Notes under the pieces: model-generated | Databases searched by the model: none | Told to the model about the DNA's origin: nothing | What the model saw: only the letters and a program-made list of their open reading frames with translations | Shown here: in pieces, positions 10,553 to 20,950 of the stretch | How the letters are laid out: each line of letters opens with the position of its first letter | Position numbering within the stretch: the stretch's first letter is position 1 | NCBI GenBank assembly: GCA_022414725.1 | Contig: CM039463.1 | Span: forward strand, 55,554,094-55,618,093 | Source of the DNA: Microglena sp. YARC | Lineage: Eukaryota > Chlorophyta > Chlorophyceae > Chlamydomonadales > Chlamydomonadaceae | Length of the DNA stretch: 64,000 nt | Reading direction: 5' to 3' | Translations under genes and position numbers: made by a program

Positions 10553-11065
10553 CTGACAAAGAAGTGTTTTAGCTGGTGTTTAGCAATACATATATGTAGC
10601 GGCATACTGTACACGTTATATTAGGTATATATTTTAAGCCTGTATGCATATATACATTCCAATTTGTAGTGTGGATAATATTTTACGGGTAAGTCATCTG
10701 ATGTACCATATTCATATATGGTAATCATGTGTGATGATCTGCATGTTTTTACTGAAAATTGTGCGCCATGAAATCGTCTGATTAAAGTTTTGATAACATC
10801 ACCATCATGCATATATTCATGTACCGTTATTGGAAACTTGGGATACCTCATGTGCATGGATGTTACAGCCCAGGGGTAGCCAAATAGGCTTATGGTCCAA
10901 ATAGGCGAATTGTCAAATCGGGTAATACTCAATAATTGAGTCAATATCTGCTCTTTGTGGAAGGCCCTGGCAACAACTTTCCAACGATCCTCTATTCCTC
11001 TACGAAGCAATCTGCCATGGCATGTATCTGTTTGATATTTTTATTTTACTGTTTAGTATTGGAAT

Positions 11066-11284
11066 AGCCCTTTTCAGTGATTTACAATGGTCTAGTGGTA
11101 GACCAGATTGCTTGAGGATGAAGAACCGGGGGTTTGACTCCCCCTTCGGTCGCTCCTGGCGTTGCAGGTCGTTGTCAACCGTGATGGTAGCTTGTCCAGT
11201 TGAGGTAGGAGGTAGGCTCCTCAGTCCCCACCCGCGTACGACGGGCTCCCTTAACACCACGCCTCAACAGGCGTTATCATTACC
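11066..11284 (+). mobile_element. tRNA-derived SINE, copy 2 (full length)
   Basis: Begins AGCCCTTTTCAGTGAT. RNA polymerase III box A TGGTCTAGTGG is at 11088-11098 and box B GGTTTGACTCC at 11131-11141. A non-tRNA body follows and ends GGCGTTATCATTACC. The target duplication TAGTATTGGAAT (11054-11065) and TAGTATTTGAAT (11285-11296) differs by one base. It has the tRNA-head plus unrelated-tail layout of SINEs, and lacks a cloverleaf that closes like a true tRNA. Confidence 0.88.
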
Positions 11285-12011
11285 TAGTATTTGAATGAAA
11301 GGAGTTCCACCCTAAAGGATGGGTTTCCTCCCGCTATTCCATAATCAGAGGATGGTGGATGGCGATGGACGTGAAAGACGGAGTCCATCCTCATAGAACG
11401 ATGTAGACAAAGAACCCTTTATGCGGTGGTATGAAGATATGGATCAAGTATCTTTTGTAACAAAATTACAAATGCTTTGAATTGATTATGTTATATAATG
11501 CCGATGTTATGATTGCTTGTGCTGAAATGTCGTTTTTTTTTTGAAAGAATTTTGTGATAGGTTTTTCACCCCAGGAGGTGGGTCTCCCGACACAAACCAG
11601 CAACACAGAGGATTCAGTTTGAATGGTGGTGCCACTCCTACCTGACCCTTGGTCTAACCCTGTCTGACAAGAAAAACATTTGAAGGTTCCTCGGTCCTTC
11701 GGGGAAATGCCGGGAAGTCCTGAACGTCCGGAACCTTATGGCTTGTGTAGTTGTGTCCCCCCCCTCCTCACCCACCCCCAGCGGGGGGAATGTTTTCACA
11801 GCTGGCACTTGCTGGCACTGGGCAGTCCTCGCCGGTCCCTCGCCCACGTCCATGGTCGCGTCCACGCCCCTCGCACACCTTTTGTGCCCATAAGTTATCG
11901 AAACGCAGAGACCCGATTATGCTCCTTTGATTCATTACTCTGAGCTATCGACTTCTCTCCTCGTTTCACTGCCCGAGTCACGTTGCGCAACTGACCCAAC
12001 TTTTGCCGAAG

Positions 12012-12290
12012 ATGGAGGAGCAGTCTCAATTAGCGGAGCGCATTACGGGTGCCGGCCTGGCGGGAGGCACTGCCGTTAAGGAGACCCCGCCAAAGGTAAC
12101 TGTTTCCTCAGACCGGGAAGAATTAAGAGCACCTCTCTCACCCCCTGGACAAGCTCGCCACGTCACATTGGACCGTTTTTCTGCTCTCTTCGGGTTGAAT
12201 GCTCCAGTCCAGTCCATGCATCAACTTGATACCTCTATTGTCATCAGCACCTCCACCTCCACCCCCCATCCCATATCTCCAACAGCATGA
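12012..12290 (+). CDS. Candidate first exon of AP2 gene copy I
   Basis: An ATG at 12012 opens a frame starting MEEQSQLAERITGAGLAGG that has no repeat character. It sits in a GC-richer stretch (11.65-12.25 kb) that could hold the promoter, although no core element is identified. A canonical donor, AAG/GTAACT, occurs after 12095 in phase 0, which matches the phase-0 start of exon E1 at 13611. The first exon may therefore be only 12012-12095 (28 codons). The open frame otherwise runs to a stop at 12288-12290. A further possible exon after CTCCAACAG (from about 12288, HELGLAHAHGAMPYPASVD) also looks protein-like. This is inference from position and phase. Confidence 0.4.
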   Translation: MEEQSQLAERITGAGLAGGTAVKETPPKVTVSSDREELRAPLSPPGQARHVTLDRFSALFGLNAPVQSMHQLDTSIVISTSTSTPHPISPTA

Positions 12291-12429
12291 GTTGGGCTTA
12301 GCTCATGCCCATGGAGCCATGCCCTACCCAGCTTCGGTGGACCCTGCCACCCTTGCTATGTTGCGAGGAAAGCAGAAGCTTGTGACATGGGTGATGCACT
12401 CATGCACGGGCAGTGCATGAGTGGTCCAC

Positions 12430-13100
12430 TCAAGAGTGATGTGTGAGAGAGAGATGGCCACATATACGGGGCATGTGTTGTGGGCCATTGATGTGTTAGT
12501 TGCAATAAATGAGTGGCCCATGGATGAGTGTTGTTTATGTAAGAGGCATGGCCATAAATGTTTATTTTTTGGGCTACGTGTAGCGGCTTCCACCCAACTC
12601 CATTAGCCAGCGACCAAGTCGAGCCAAAATATTACAGCTGCGTTGGAATGCCTGTCATGCCAGCTTCCAGTCGCACTAGCTATCTTCAGGTTTGGCCCAA
12701 GCGTAGGTGATGTGTGGGTAGTGCATGGGTGATGTGCAGTGCACTGGTGGCCTATAGACATGTGTCGTTTGTGTGAGAGAGGAGAGGGGGGGGGGGGGGG
12801 GGGGGGGGGCAAGGCTGTAACGTACAAGGCTGTACAAGGCTGTACAAGGCTGTAACGTACAAGGCTGCACAAGTGCACATTTACAGTACACTGGAGAAGT
12901 AGCAGTTGAGTACCTCAATGTGCAGGTTGGGGATTCCACGAGTATTGAAGGGCAACGAAGGGCGAAGTAGCTACCAGTACGGCCTGAGTTGCAGATATCA
13001 GATTTGAAGTTTGAACAGTTTGCTGCATTGGCGTACGCGAGACTTACACGAGATCTGGAAATTGATACCTGAATCACTTTATCTGCAGACCACGAATATT
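12430..13100. repeat. Duplicated GTGATG-rich segment, MITE remnant and poly-G
   Basis: A MITE-like remnant starts near 12551 with TTTGGGCTACGTGTAGC. The segments GTGATGCACTCATGCAC (about 12390) and GGTGATGTGTGGGTAGTGCA (about 12706) look like diverged copies. Poly-G lies at 12786-12809, followed by CAAGGCTGTACAAGGCTGTA repeats. No coding sequence is seen. Confidence 0.55.
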
Positions 13101-13610
13101 GAAGGGCAAGAAGGGCTAGGAGAATCGCGGAGAGGAAGGGCGAAGTAAGTAGCTAGTAGCTACAGCACAAGCATTCTGTAGCGGAGTAAGCTTTACACAT
13201 TCAACAACAATTGCAAAGGATCTTGGTCCCTGCGATGCTGGTTACTCTAATCATGTTTTGGCTTCACATTGCATCTTCTAGAAATAGAAGTCTTGAGAAG
13301 AAAAGTAATTTCTCACACTTGCTATGCATACCAGAGTATACCACATAATGTTTGAATTGTGACTAACACCCTGTCAAAAATATGCGTGAGACGGCATGGG
13401 GGAGAATCACTCCCCCAACCCCAACCCCAACCCCAACCCCAACCCACTCTTTTAGAAGGACTAGGGGCTGGCAATGTTTGTTAATGTCACTCATCGAACG
13501 CCACTCATTGTAGTCAACTCCCTGCCAGTAGTGCCCCAAGGCTGCTGCAGTACTGCATGACTGCAGATAAGAGTGATTTCACACCTGTGTGGCCATGCCC
13601 CATGCCACAG

Positions 13611-13802
13611 GTTCTAGACTTGCCTGACAGAAGAGCACAAGTGGATGCTCAGAACCAAGGCTACACATTTGTGGTGCAAAATTCAGGCCGCAATGGTACA
13701 AAGCCGTTAAGGCCGTATCGGGGCTGTGTCAAACACAATGCAAAGGAGCAAGCTGAGCTGCCAGAGAGTCTCGGGGGTGGAGCTTCCAAGGAGAAAAGGA
13801 AG
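13611..13802 (+). CDS. AP2-like exon E1 (copy I)
   Basis: The acceptor is ATGCCACAG and the donor AAG/GTATCA. The 192 bases are exactly 64 codons, phase 0 at both ends. The peptide starts VLDLPDRRAQVDAQNQGY, has a RPYRG motif at about residues 33-37, and ends GASKEKRK. It is the first half of a divergent AP2-like domain: RPYRG matches the YRG element, but the usual following Trp is missing. Exon A1 supplies the next part. The roughly 350 bp upstream (CTAGAAATAGAAGTCTTGAG, GTTTGAATTGTGACT) is conserved before every E exon. E2 and E5 have the same length and splice phases, which supports coding constraint. Confidence 0.72.
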
Positions 13803-14305
13803 GTATCATAATGCTGGTAGTCTCTGGTGTTTGGATTGGAAAGGATGGTGGCACATCCGATAGCTTGGTACTGATGTTTACTACTAATTGCGATACTTTT
13901 GTGTGTTCCAATTTTAAATTTGTATATAAATATGATTAAATGCATGATGTGATTGGATGATTCAATTACTAGTGCAGTACCCGTGTGGCTCTTACCACTC
14001 TCCCCCATCCCTCCCATGCCCCAGCTTCCCTCCCCCCTCCCCTCCTCCCTCCCATCCACCCACCCCACCCCTCTCCTTCCCACCCTATCCCTTTTCCCTC
14101 CCCCCCTCACCTCCGCAACCACAAAAACATAACTACTCCCCTACTTCTCACAAACTCTTCCCCGCCACTTTAGCTGTGGGCCTTGCTCATGCCTAAAGAG
14201 GATCAAGACAAGTAGCAGACCACAAATCACGGCCGTTTGCATATATTCAGGCCCCGCTGAGAACTCTGGACAGTCGCAGTCGCTAGGCTACTTACCAGCA
14301 GCTAT

Positions 14306-14511
14306 AGCCCCTTTCAGTGATATACAATGGTCTAGTGGTAGACCAGATTGCTTGAGGACGAAGAGTCGGGGGTTCGACTCCCCCTTCGGTCGCTCTTGGC
14401 GTTGCAGGTGGTCGTCAACCGCGATGGTAGCTTGTCCAGTTGAGGTAGGAGACTGCTCCCCACCCGCGTACGACGGGCTCCCTTAACACCAGGACCCACC
14501 AGGCGTTATCA
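14306..14511 (+). mobile_element. tRNA-derived SINE, copy 3, in the intron between E1 and A1
   Basis: Box A TGGTCTAGTGG starts at about 14328 and a perfect box B GGTTCGACTCC is at 14371-14381. The target duplication TTACCAGCAGCTAT is at 14292-14305 and 14512-14525, identical over 14 bp. The paralogous intron in copy III (about 61850, CTACTTACCGCTAGCTATTG) has the site without the SINE. Confidence 0.92.
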
Positions 14512-14539
14512 TTACCAGCAGCTATGAACTGGTTCATTG

Positions 14540-15068
14540 GGCGTGCAAACTGTTGTTTTGACCAGCATAGGCCATCATTCAGCCACTTTTGTCACGCTTT
14601 CTTTATAGCATTGTGCTCAGCGATAGGATTCTTGGTGAAAAGGAAAGAGCGCGCAGGGATGTTGGGAGAATTGCAAGGGGAAGACAGCACAGCCTAGCTA
14701 GACATAACAGCCATGGAAGTCTCAAGAAAGTCAAATAAGTTGCGATTACACCAACAATCACGCAATCAACCACGGCTAAGGCAATGCGATTGCATAGTGA
14801 GTTGGCCAACAAAGTGTGCATGCGTGAAACGGATTAATGATTTATTTACAGGCAGAGAAATGCAGCTGGTTGTTTGAATTTCCGGCCAGCCAGCCAGATG
14901 TGAAAGTGACACGGCGACCACGATGTTTTGAATCATTTAGCTGCATGAGATTGTGAGGACAGACACCCCTAGGGATATTCACCCACATCACCTCATATTT
15001 ATACAATTATATTAGTTATACCTGATTAACATGAGTATTTGACTGGGTTTTCCATTTCTGTTGCGCAG
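14540..15068 (+). other. Conserved intron segment between E1 and A1
   Basis: The stretch has close relatives at 22440-23130, 49050-49540 and 61920-62415. Shared words are CATGGAAGTCTCAAGAAA, AATGCAGCTGGTTGTTTGAA and CTCATATTTATACAATTATAT. The reading frames are not the same between copies, so it is intron, not exon. Confidence 0.6.
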
Positions 15069-15124
15069 ACAATCTCCACTAATACCTTCGAGACTTCTGA
15101 GGAAGCCGCCAAGGCGGTGGACAG
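15069..15124 (+). CDS. AP2-like exon A1 (copy I)
   Basis: The acceptor is TTGCGCAG and the donor AG/GTGGGT. The 56 bases read TISTNTFETSEEAAKAVDR with a phase-0 start and phase-2 end. This matches the third strand and helix start of an AP2 domain (compare the family pattern F-T-x-EEAA-x-AYD). It continues into exon B1, whose start supplies the helix end and the INxPL stretch. A2 and A5 have the same length and splice sites. Confidence 0.72.
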
Positions 15125-15249
15125 GTGGGTTCCTGCATTGCTCCCCTTTCCTGCTACGGCTAAAGGGCAGGGATGAGATGCTGCCTAGAAGCTGCTACTC
15201 ATAGCCCAAAATAACAAACAGCGGTGTGGGCTCGGGTGTGGGCATGCAA

Positions 15250-16543
15250 AGAGTTGGGCTGACATATGAACGTATGATCATACGTTCATACATTCATACG
15301 TATATTCATACGTATGATTTTGTCTCGAAACGTATTCTCTTACGTATTTCCAAACGTATGAGTAGTGTGCGTTGAAAAGCATAGCACGCTTCCCGGCTTT
15401 TAACTTTCTCGGTTCATTCAATATTTAATTTAGATAGCTCATTGGAAAGCTGTTGATCTGTGCAAGCCTAGTGCAATGTGAACATGGACAATATTGCAAT
15501 ATAGTTATATACGTATATTATTATACATGTATACAGTTATATACTAAACCAACTGGCGTTGAATGGCTCCCTTAGATTGGCACCGCGCTTCTTGGTCAGC
15601 GCGCTTTCTGGTCGTTATTTAGTTTTCTGAGAGTTGGGCAACTTAAACTTGCCAGATTATTTTTTTGAGAGTTGATTTGTGATCTCAATAAAATTAGCTA
15701 CGTGGTAATACCTTTAAACCCATGTGAAAGTATTTTCTCCAGAAGTACATAAAAATCTCATACGTTTTCATACGTATATATGCATACATTCATACGTTTA
15801 TACGGCAAATAAAATGCACATTTGCTTCCCAACCCTATACATACACCAGCGCCAAGTCGACGGATTCATGACTATCAGGCATGAAGATGGGGGCTGTCCC
15901 TCACCCCCCACGCCAGTATGTACGATATGTTGTTACAGTCCTGGGGTAGCCACTAGCCAATTAGGCTCATGGTTCATGCCCAACCTCGAATTATCAAGAA
16001 CCAGGAGGCCCCCAACTCCAGCATCTCTCGCCCAGTAAAAACAGTAGATCTAGTTGATGATGATTACGTTTTTGGCGGGGCCCCCTCTTCAAGGGGGCGG
16101 GAGCCCACATGTTTACCCATTTGTCTGTTTGTCCGACCGAAATCAAATTGAAGCCTGACACGTCAGCCAACGGTCGCTTAACTAACTCGCTTCGGTCAGC
16201 TCCATCGTTGCCACCTTTCATTCCGTTTGCTAACACACTCCGCCAATTGTCCGCGTCGCTTGCGACGCTGCTTAGGACTTGTTCCTGATGCCATACTGGA
16301 CTTCAAATGTGCCCGCAGCTTGACAGAGACAAGGGGGGCTTATGGGCATTTGGCTACGTGCTCTTCCTGGTGTACTACATGGTGCAGAGCTTGTTTTTTC
16401 GTTCCAGAAATGTGGTCTTCTGGTACCGATCAGGGATTTGGTGTCTTTCAAGCTTGGGCTCCTGGTAGCGATTTGGGTAGGCGGCCCGAAAGGCGGGCAC
16501 GAGGGGGTTTGCCCAGTAAAAACAGTAGAGCTTCCCAACCCTA
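15250..16543. mobile_element. 1.29-kb insertion in the intron between A1 and B1 (possibly Mutator-like)
   Basis: The flanks are GGCATGCAA (15241-15249) and GGTATGCAA (16544-16552), 8 of 9 matching. The termini are a short inverted repeat (AGAGTTGGG left, CCCAACCCT right). The paralogous introns near 23308 and 62590 read straight through GGCATGCAATGTTGTG or its variant. Inside are CATACGTAT repeats (15265-15360, 15750-15800), an R1 copy (15932-16010) and repeat R3. A 9-bp duplication suggests a Mutator-type element; no transposase is recognised. Confidence 0.6.
16072..16282 (+). repeat. Dispersed repeat R3, copy 1
   Basis: Begins TTTGGCGGGGCCCCCTCTTC and ends near GCTTAGGACTTGTT. Internal words CACGTCAGCCAACGGTCGC and AACTCGCTTCGGTCAGCTCC are shared with the copy at 22777. 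A GC-rich imperfect palindrome lies at its left end. Confidence 0.75.
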
Positions 16544-16653
16544 GGTATGCAATGTTGTGTGTCCGCCTTCCCCGTTCCTTTCTGGCGCCTTCCACCCCCT
16601 TCCCCTCCTGCCCCCACTCCCAACCACCACCCTGACTCCCCTGTCCCTGCTAG

Positions 16654-16797
16654 GTTGTCATACAAGCTCGGGCGACACAGCTCCATCAACTCTCCTCTCT
16701 CAGAGGAGGAGAGGGCTGAGCTGGACAGCATCGGGATGGAGGAGCTCACTGCAAGCTTCAAGCAGGCTAGCCTCAAGCAGAAAACTAGTGTTTACAG
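16654..16797 (+). CDS. AP2 exon B1 (copy I)
   Basis: The acceptor is CCCTGCTAG and the donor AG/GTATGG. The 144 bases are 1 + 47 codons + 2, phase 2 at both junctions. It closes one AP2-like domain (LSYKLGRHSSINSPLSEEE) and, after an acidic, probably helical linker (EEERAELDSIGMEE), opens the next with TSVYR. Joined to C1 this gives SVYRGVSW, the classic AP2 start. Each B exon therefore bridges two neighbouring DNA-binding domains. The INSPL here departs from the INFPL seen in B2 and B5. Confidence 0.78.
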
Positions 16798-17003
16798 GTA
16801 TGGAGTTGGTGTTTGTGATGGATGGGTTGGTTGGAATGTATGGGTATACCCTACAAATTACACCCTTGACCAGAGCACGATGATAGCAACCTTCAAAACA
16901 CTCCAGTGACCAGAATTAATGTTTTCAGAATCCTTTGAAGATGGATTGAGTTGTGGATCCCTTGAATGTTGTTGAGGTGTTTGACATTTCAACCACACTG
17001 CAG

Positions 17004-17138
17004 GGGTGTTAGCTGGACCAAGACTGGTGAGAGATGGGAAGTTAAGATTCGGCGCCTCAATGGAAGGACCTGCATTGGTGTCTTCACTGATGAAGTACAG
17101 GCCGCTCTAGCATATGATGCAGCTTCCATTGCTCTAGG
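17004..17138 (+). CDS. AP2/ERF domain exon C1 (copy I)
   Basis: The acceptor is CACTGCAG and the donor GG/GTAAGT. The 135 bases are 1 + 44 codons + 2. The peptide carries the AP2 core: GVSW, RWEVKIRRLN, a CIGVF strand and AALAYDAASIALG helix. AP2/ERF domains bind DNA through the three-stranded sheet, and the W and R residues expected there are present. The domain is completed by exon D (G-L-N-F-P). C1 is two residues shorter than C2, C3 and C5 in the loop after the second strand, as is C4. A nuclear transcription-factor role is inferred from the family. Confidence 0.88.
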
Positions 17139-17300
17139 GTAAGTCCCTCCCCCCCTCTATCTCTCGCCCCCCCTCCTCCCCCCTTGTCCTCCATTGAACT
17201 CCTTCCCTCCCTCTATTTCTCTCTACTCCTTGTCCCCCATTGCTCTAGGGTAACTTCCTCCCTCAATATCATCTTTCCCCCCTCCTCAACCTACATTGAA
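17139..17300 (+). repeat. Intron start with a duplicated exon-C end and donor
   Basis: The last bases of exon C plus donor (CATTGCTCTAGGGTAA) recur at about 17239-17253, 111 bp after the first. The same arrangement follows every other C exon. Confidence 0.75.
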
Positions 17301-18642
17301 GTCCCTACCACCTTGTAGTGTTGCCATGTAAAAAATTCAAATGGATACGAAGATAATAATTTGTGCTGCTACTGACAAAGATGGCAAGCAGCCTTAAGGC
17401 TGAAGCCATGCAAAAATACATACCTATACCCTAGGGGATGGGACGAGAATAGTTGTCAGACCGCATCATCAGAAGTTATTATTTCGTCCAATTGCCCCCC
17501 CCCCCCAACCCCCCCAACCCGACCCAACCCCCCAAACACACACACACGCACAGAACCACCACCACCACCACCAACATGCCTGGGGTCCATTAGCATCAGC
17601 TGGTCAAGGCTTTTCCAACCATGCAAGCAAAATATAAAATATCAAGTCTGGACAAAGTTATTCTGCTTTTAGTCATTTTACAACTTTCGTGTGTGCTCCT
17701 TACCCTCGGATGAGATCACCTGAGTATGACTAGATCTCAAGGCGCTATAAATCTGTCTATTTATCATGATCAGCAGCAGCAGCAGCATGAATTTATTTAC
17801 TCAAATTGTAGTCTGGAGCCTGAGGGTCTACTTGGGTGTGGTGGGGATGTCTTGTTGAGCCCATCTTGAGGAAATATCTCATGCTCACGAATTTGTATAG
17901 GCAAGAAAGTTACGTAGGTACAAATAAAGTTGTTCGGAGGTCTGACTCCGCCCCCCCACCCCACCCAACCCCACCCTACTCTCCCACCCACTCTTTGACT
18001 TTGGAGCCCCAGATCATGGCTCTTCCTGTGTGTGTCGTAAAGAACTCGACAGTATCTAAGTTTAATCCAAAATTATATAACATTCAAATACACATTCTTA
18101 TGTGGAAATGCCTCTTGATTGCTCAGTTGAGGTTGAGCAAAAGAGTTTCGCCTACCAGTTCCCTTTACGCCTATCAAGTTACCAATTCAATGCAATCCAC
18201 CTTCACGCATCCAGGATTCTTTGTGATTTGCTGGTTTCCAGTTCAGAGTGTGATCTTATAATCAGCCCATAATGGTGATTTGCGGAGTCAGACACAGGTC
18301 CACACTCATACCACCACTACCACCACCCACATGGCACAGGTCCACACTCACAAGAGTCTGCAGAGCAATCCTGGTTGTCTTCCCAGAAAACACACACACA
18401 AATATGAACCCACCACCACACACCCGCAAGGTTGGGCACGCTCATGAGCCTAACTGGTACACACACACACATTCCGCATACAGGAAAATAGATGGGCTGA
18501 ATTTCCCCGAGAAGGTGTCGGAGGCGAAGATCACTGATGCGCTGCTCCTCAAGCTGTTCAAGACCACTGACAGAGACAAGGTTGGGGAGATGGTCGAGCA
18601 AAATCAAAACGAGAAGGTGACGATTAATAGATCATGGCAGCC

Positions 18643-18712
<70 letters not shown>

Positions 18713-18745
18713 GTAGATAGATAGATAGATAGATAGATACAGATA

Positions 18746-19757
18746 TCTCCATAAGTGCCTGAGTCCAAAAACGCCCTAAGTTGGTACAAGATTGTAGTAC
18801 AGAGCCGTACAGGCCCCATAATGCTCAGAATCGAATTCTGTCTGGCCCACCTTTCGCGCAATTGTGTCAGCTACGGGCACATGTGTTTCTGGTCCGCCTT
18901 GCGGTCGCTAGCAGCTTTGTACGGAAGGCCATTGGCAGTACATCAGATATGCGATACATTGTAGTACAAATCCAGATCGCGCCAGACACGAGGCTGCGCG
19001 AGCTATTCCGAATCATGTTACGGCGGGACGCAAGGTTTATCAAATCCCTACCTCAAGGTTGGAGGCTGCGCTTCAGTATTGGCCTCGGAATTTACTGAGA
19101 TAGAAGTACAACTCGAAAATTCACCTGATCACCTCCCAATCCCACCTCCCAACTTGAGATTTCACCCCCCTTTCCCAAATCAAAAACTAACTTCAGATGT
19201 GAATGTTTGAAACCAAGTTGAAAACAAAGTTGTTTTTTGAATATATTTTGAAATTAAATTTGAATTTTGATATTAAAAAAAAAAAAGTTAGTCTTCGTGC
19301 TACGAAGGTAAGCTAAGACCCAAAATGAAACAATTCAGCTTGTGCAGCGTTGTACCACGCTTGGGGCATCCACAATATATAAATAATCAGTATTTTTGGG
19401 GTCCATATTCACCCGTACTGCCCATGTACTGCCATCCAAAACCTGATGTTACAATCACTTATGAGGAAAGATGTGCACAATAGGGCTACCTACTTTTATT
19501 TTACGAAAACTCGTTTTGTATAGCGATAGGCTCCGTTCAACTTCTATGTAAAATCCGTACCGACTTAGGGAGCCCCAGAGTGAAAACAATCACATGTTTT
19601 GCTTTGCCTGCTTCCCACAACCTGAGAGTACCCATCTCTGAGTACGTATATGTTGAACTGATGTGGTTAGGTAACTTATTAGCACCAAAAAGTTTTCTTT
19701 GGACGTAAGATAAAAGGCGAAAACTATCCGTACCACTCAGGGTCGGACTTATGGAGA
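18746..19757. mobile_element. 1.0-kb TIR element inside a GATA microsatellite
   Basis: The left end TCTCCATAAGT and the right end ACTTATGGAGA are perfect 11-bp inverted repeats, with CTGAGT also mirrored just inside. TA dinucleotides flank both ends (18744-18745 and 19758-19759), within GATA repeats. TIR plus TA target suggests a Tc1/mariner-like non-autonomous element. The open frames inside (for example 18781-19098) match nothing I recognise. Confidence 0.6.
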
Positions 19758-19802
19758 TAGATAGATAGATAGATATAGGTCTGATATAGGTATATATATA
19801 TA

Positions 19803-20027
19803 CTAGTACGGTAGCCTGTGTGGCCGGTGGCCACACCTACACACATGTAGACAAACCAACCCCACCCCAATCATAGGACATCGCATGATTGGCCTTTGGC
19901 CACACCTGTTTGGGACTGGGTGGGAATTGGCGTTGTGAATTCAGGGGGTGGGGGGGTGGGGGGGTTAAGTCGGTTATGCGATGACACCTACACGACCGGG
20001 AGCACGACCGTGACCGCGACCGCCACG

Positions 20028-20028
<1 letters not shown>
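19803..20028 (-). mobile_element. Short Helitron-like element (226 bp)
   Basis: Read on the minus strand it starts TCGTGGCGGTCG and ends with a hairpin (GTGTGGCC, loop ACC, GGCCACAC), an 11-nt spacer and CTAG. It sits between A and T inside (TA)n on both sides. These are the family hallmarks (5' TC, 3' hairpin then CTRR, A/T target, no duplication). It shares both termini with the 1.46-kb element at 34228. Confidence 0.75.

Positions 20029-20032
<4 letters not shown>

Positions 20033-20078
<46 letters not shown>
20033..20078. repeat. (TA)n microsatellite
   Basis: About 22 TA units, the insertion target of the element at 19803. Confidence 0.95.
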
Positions 20079-20079
<1 letters not shown>

Positions 20080-20950
20080 AGGGGGGGGCAAGGACAATGC
20101 TGCCGTACCGCATCTTTGCTTTGGATAGAGCTGATCCTCAAACTATATTGAACATGCGGTCCAAAATCTGTCTCTCTGCCCCCCCCCCCTGTATGTATAT
20201 ATATAGAGAGAGAGGGAGAGAGAGACTGTGGACAAAAATTGCAGGACTGTCGCAATTGAGTGAATAAGTATCGAGGCTGGAAAAACAAATACCCAGCCCC
20301 AGTACTGCTTACTTTGAACAATACTATGTCACGGATTCACATATTAATATATTTAATAGAAGGGCAATGAAATGAGCGAATAATGGTAGGCCCTCTTCAA
20401 GAGGAAGTTGAATCCAATGCCTGTGGTGGGGACCAGGCAGGGGTTATGGCTTGGATTGGGGTTGGATTTGGGGTCTGGCAGGGGTTTGGCGGGGGGTGGG
20501 GGGGTGGGGGGGGGGGGGGGACTTCTTTTTTCGCTATACATTCCATATTCTAGAACTATAAGTCTTGAGAAGACAAATGTTACGAGAGTAACACATGATG
20601 TTTGAATTGTGACTCACGCCCTGACAAAAGTATATGTCAGACGGCGTGGGGAAGAAGCCCCCGCCCCCACCCCCACCCTCCCGTTCAGAGTGACTAGGGG
20701 CTGGCTATGCGTGTGGATTTCACTCATTGAACGTCACTCATTAGCGTCAAATCCCTGCCAGAAGTGCCCCCAGGTTAATATTGTACTGCATGGCTACAAA
20801 TTGAAATTGAAATTGTAACATCCGAGTAATGAGCCACTCTCAGGACGTGATGTGAAGGACACCACTGCGTAAGCTGGAGCTAGCAGTAGTCACCATATGG
20901 CTATAAATAAGAGTGCTTTCACACCTGTGTTTCCACACCCAATGTCGCAG

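Larger units (their letters stand above)
18617..20357. mobile_element. Composite insertion in exon D2
   Basis: The direct repeat AGAAG (18612-18616 and 20358-20362) flanks the insert; a 6-bp duplication AGAAGG is equally possible. It holds (TA)n, (GA)n and (GATA)n tracts at 18640-18740, a TIR element, a Helitron-like element, poly-G and a second GA-rich tract. No coding sequence is recognised. The class of the outer element is unknown. Confidence 0.6.
18484..20425 (+). pseudogene. AP2 exon D2 split by a 1.74-kb insertion
   Basis: The acceptor is CGCATACAG. The first part, 18484-18616, reads KIDGLNFPEKVSEAKITDA, which ends the AP2 domain (LNFP) and starts a charged helical region. The rest of the exon is at 20363-20425. 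The two parts add up to 196 bases, the exact length of D3 and D5, which fixes the insertion limits. The distal part has in-frame TAA (20381) and TAG (20387) codons, so it has decayed as coding sequence. The insertion places GTGACG immediately after AAG at 18616, a potential phase-0 donor, so a shortened D2 could still splice to E2. Confidence 0.8.

Noticed and set aside
11086..11160. Possible tRNA genes at the box A/B sites near 5490, 11088 and 14328
   Set aside because: They have target duplications, a shared non-tRNA tail and no closed acceptor stem, so they are SINE heads.
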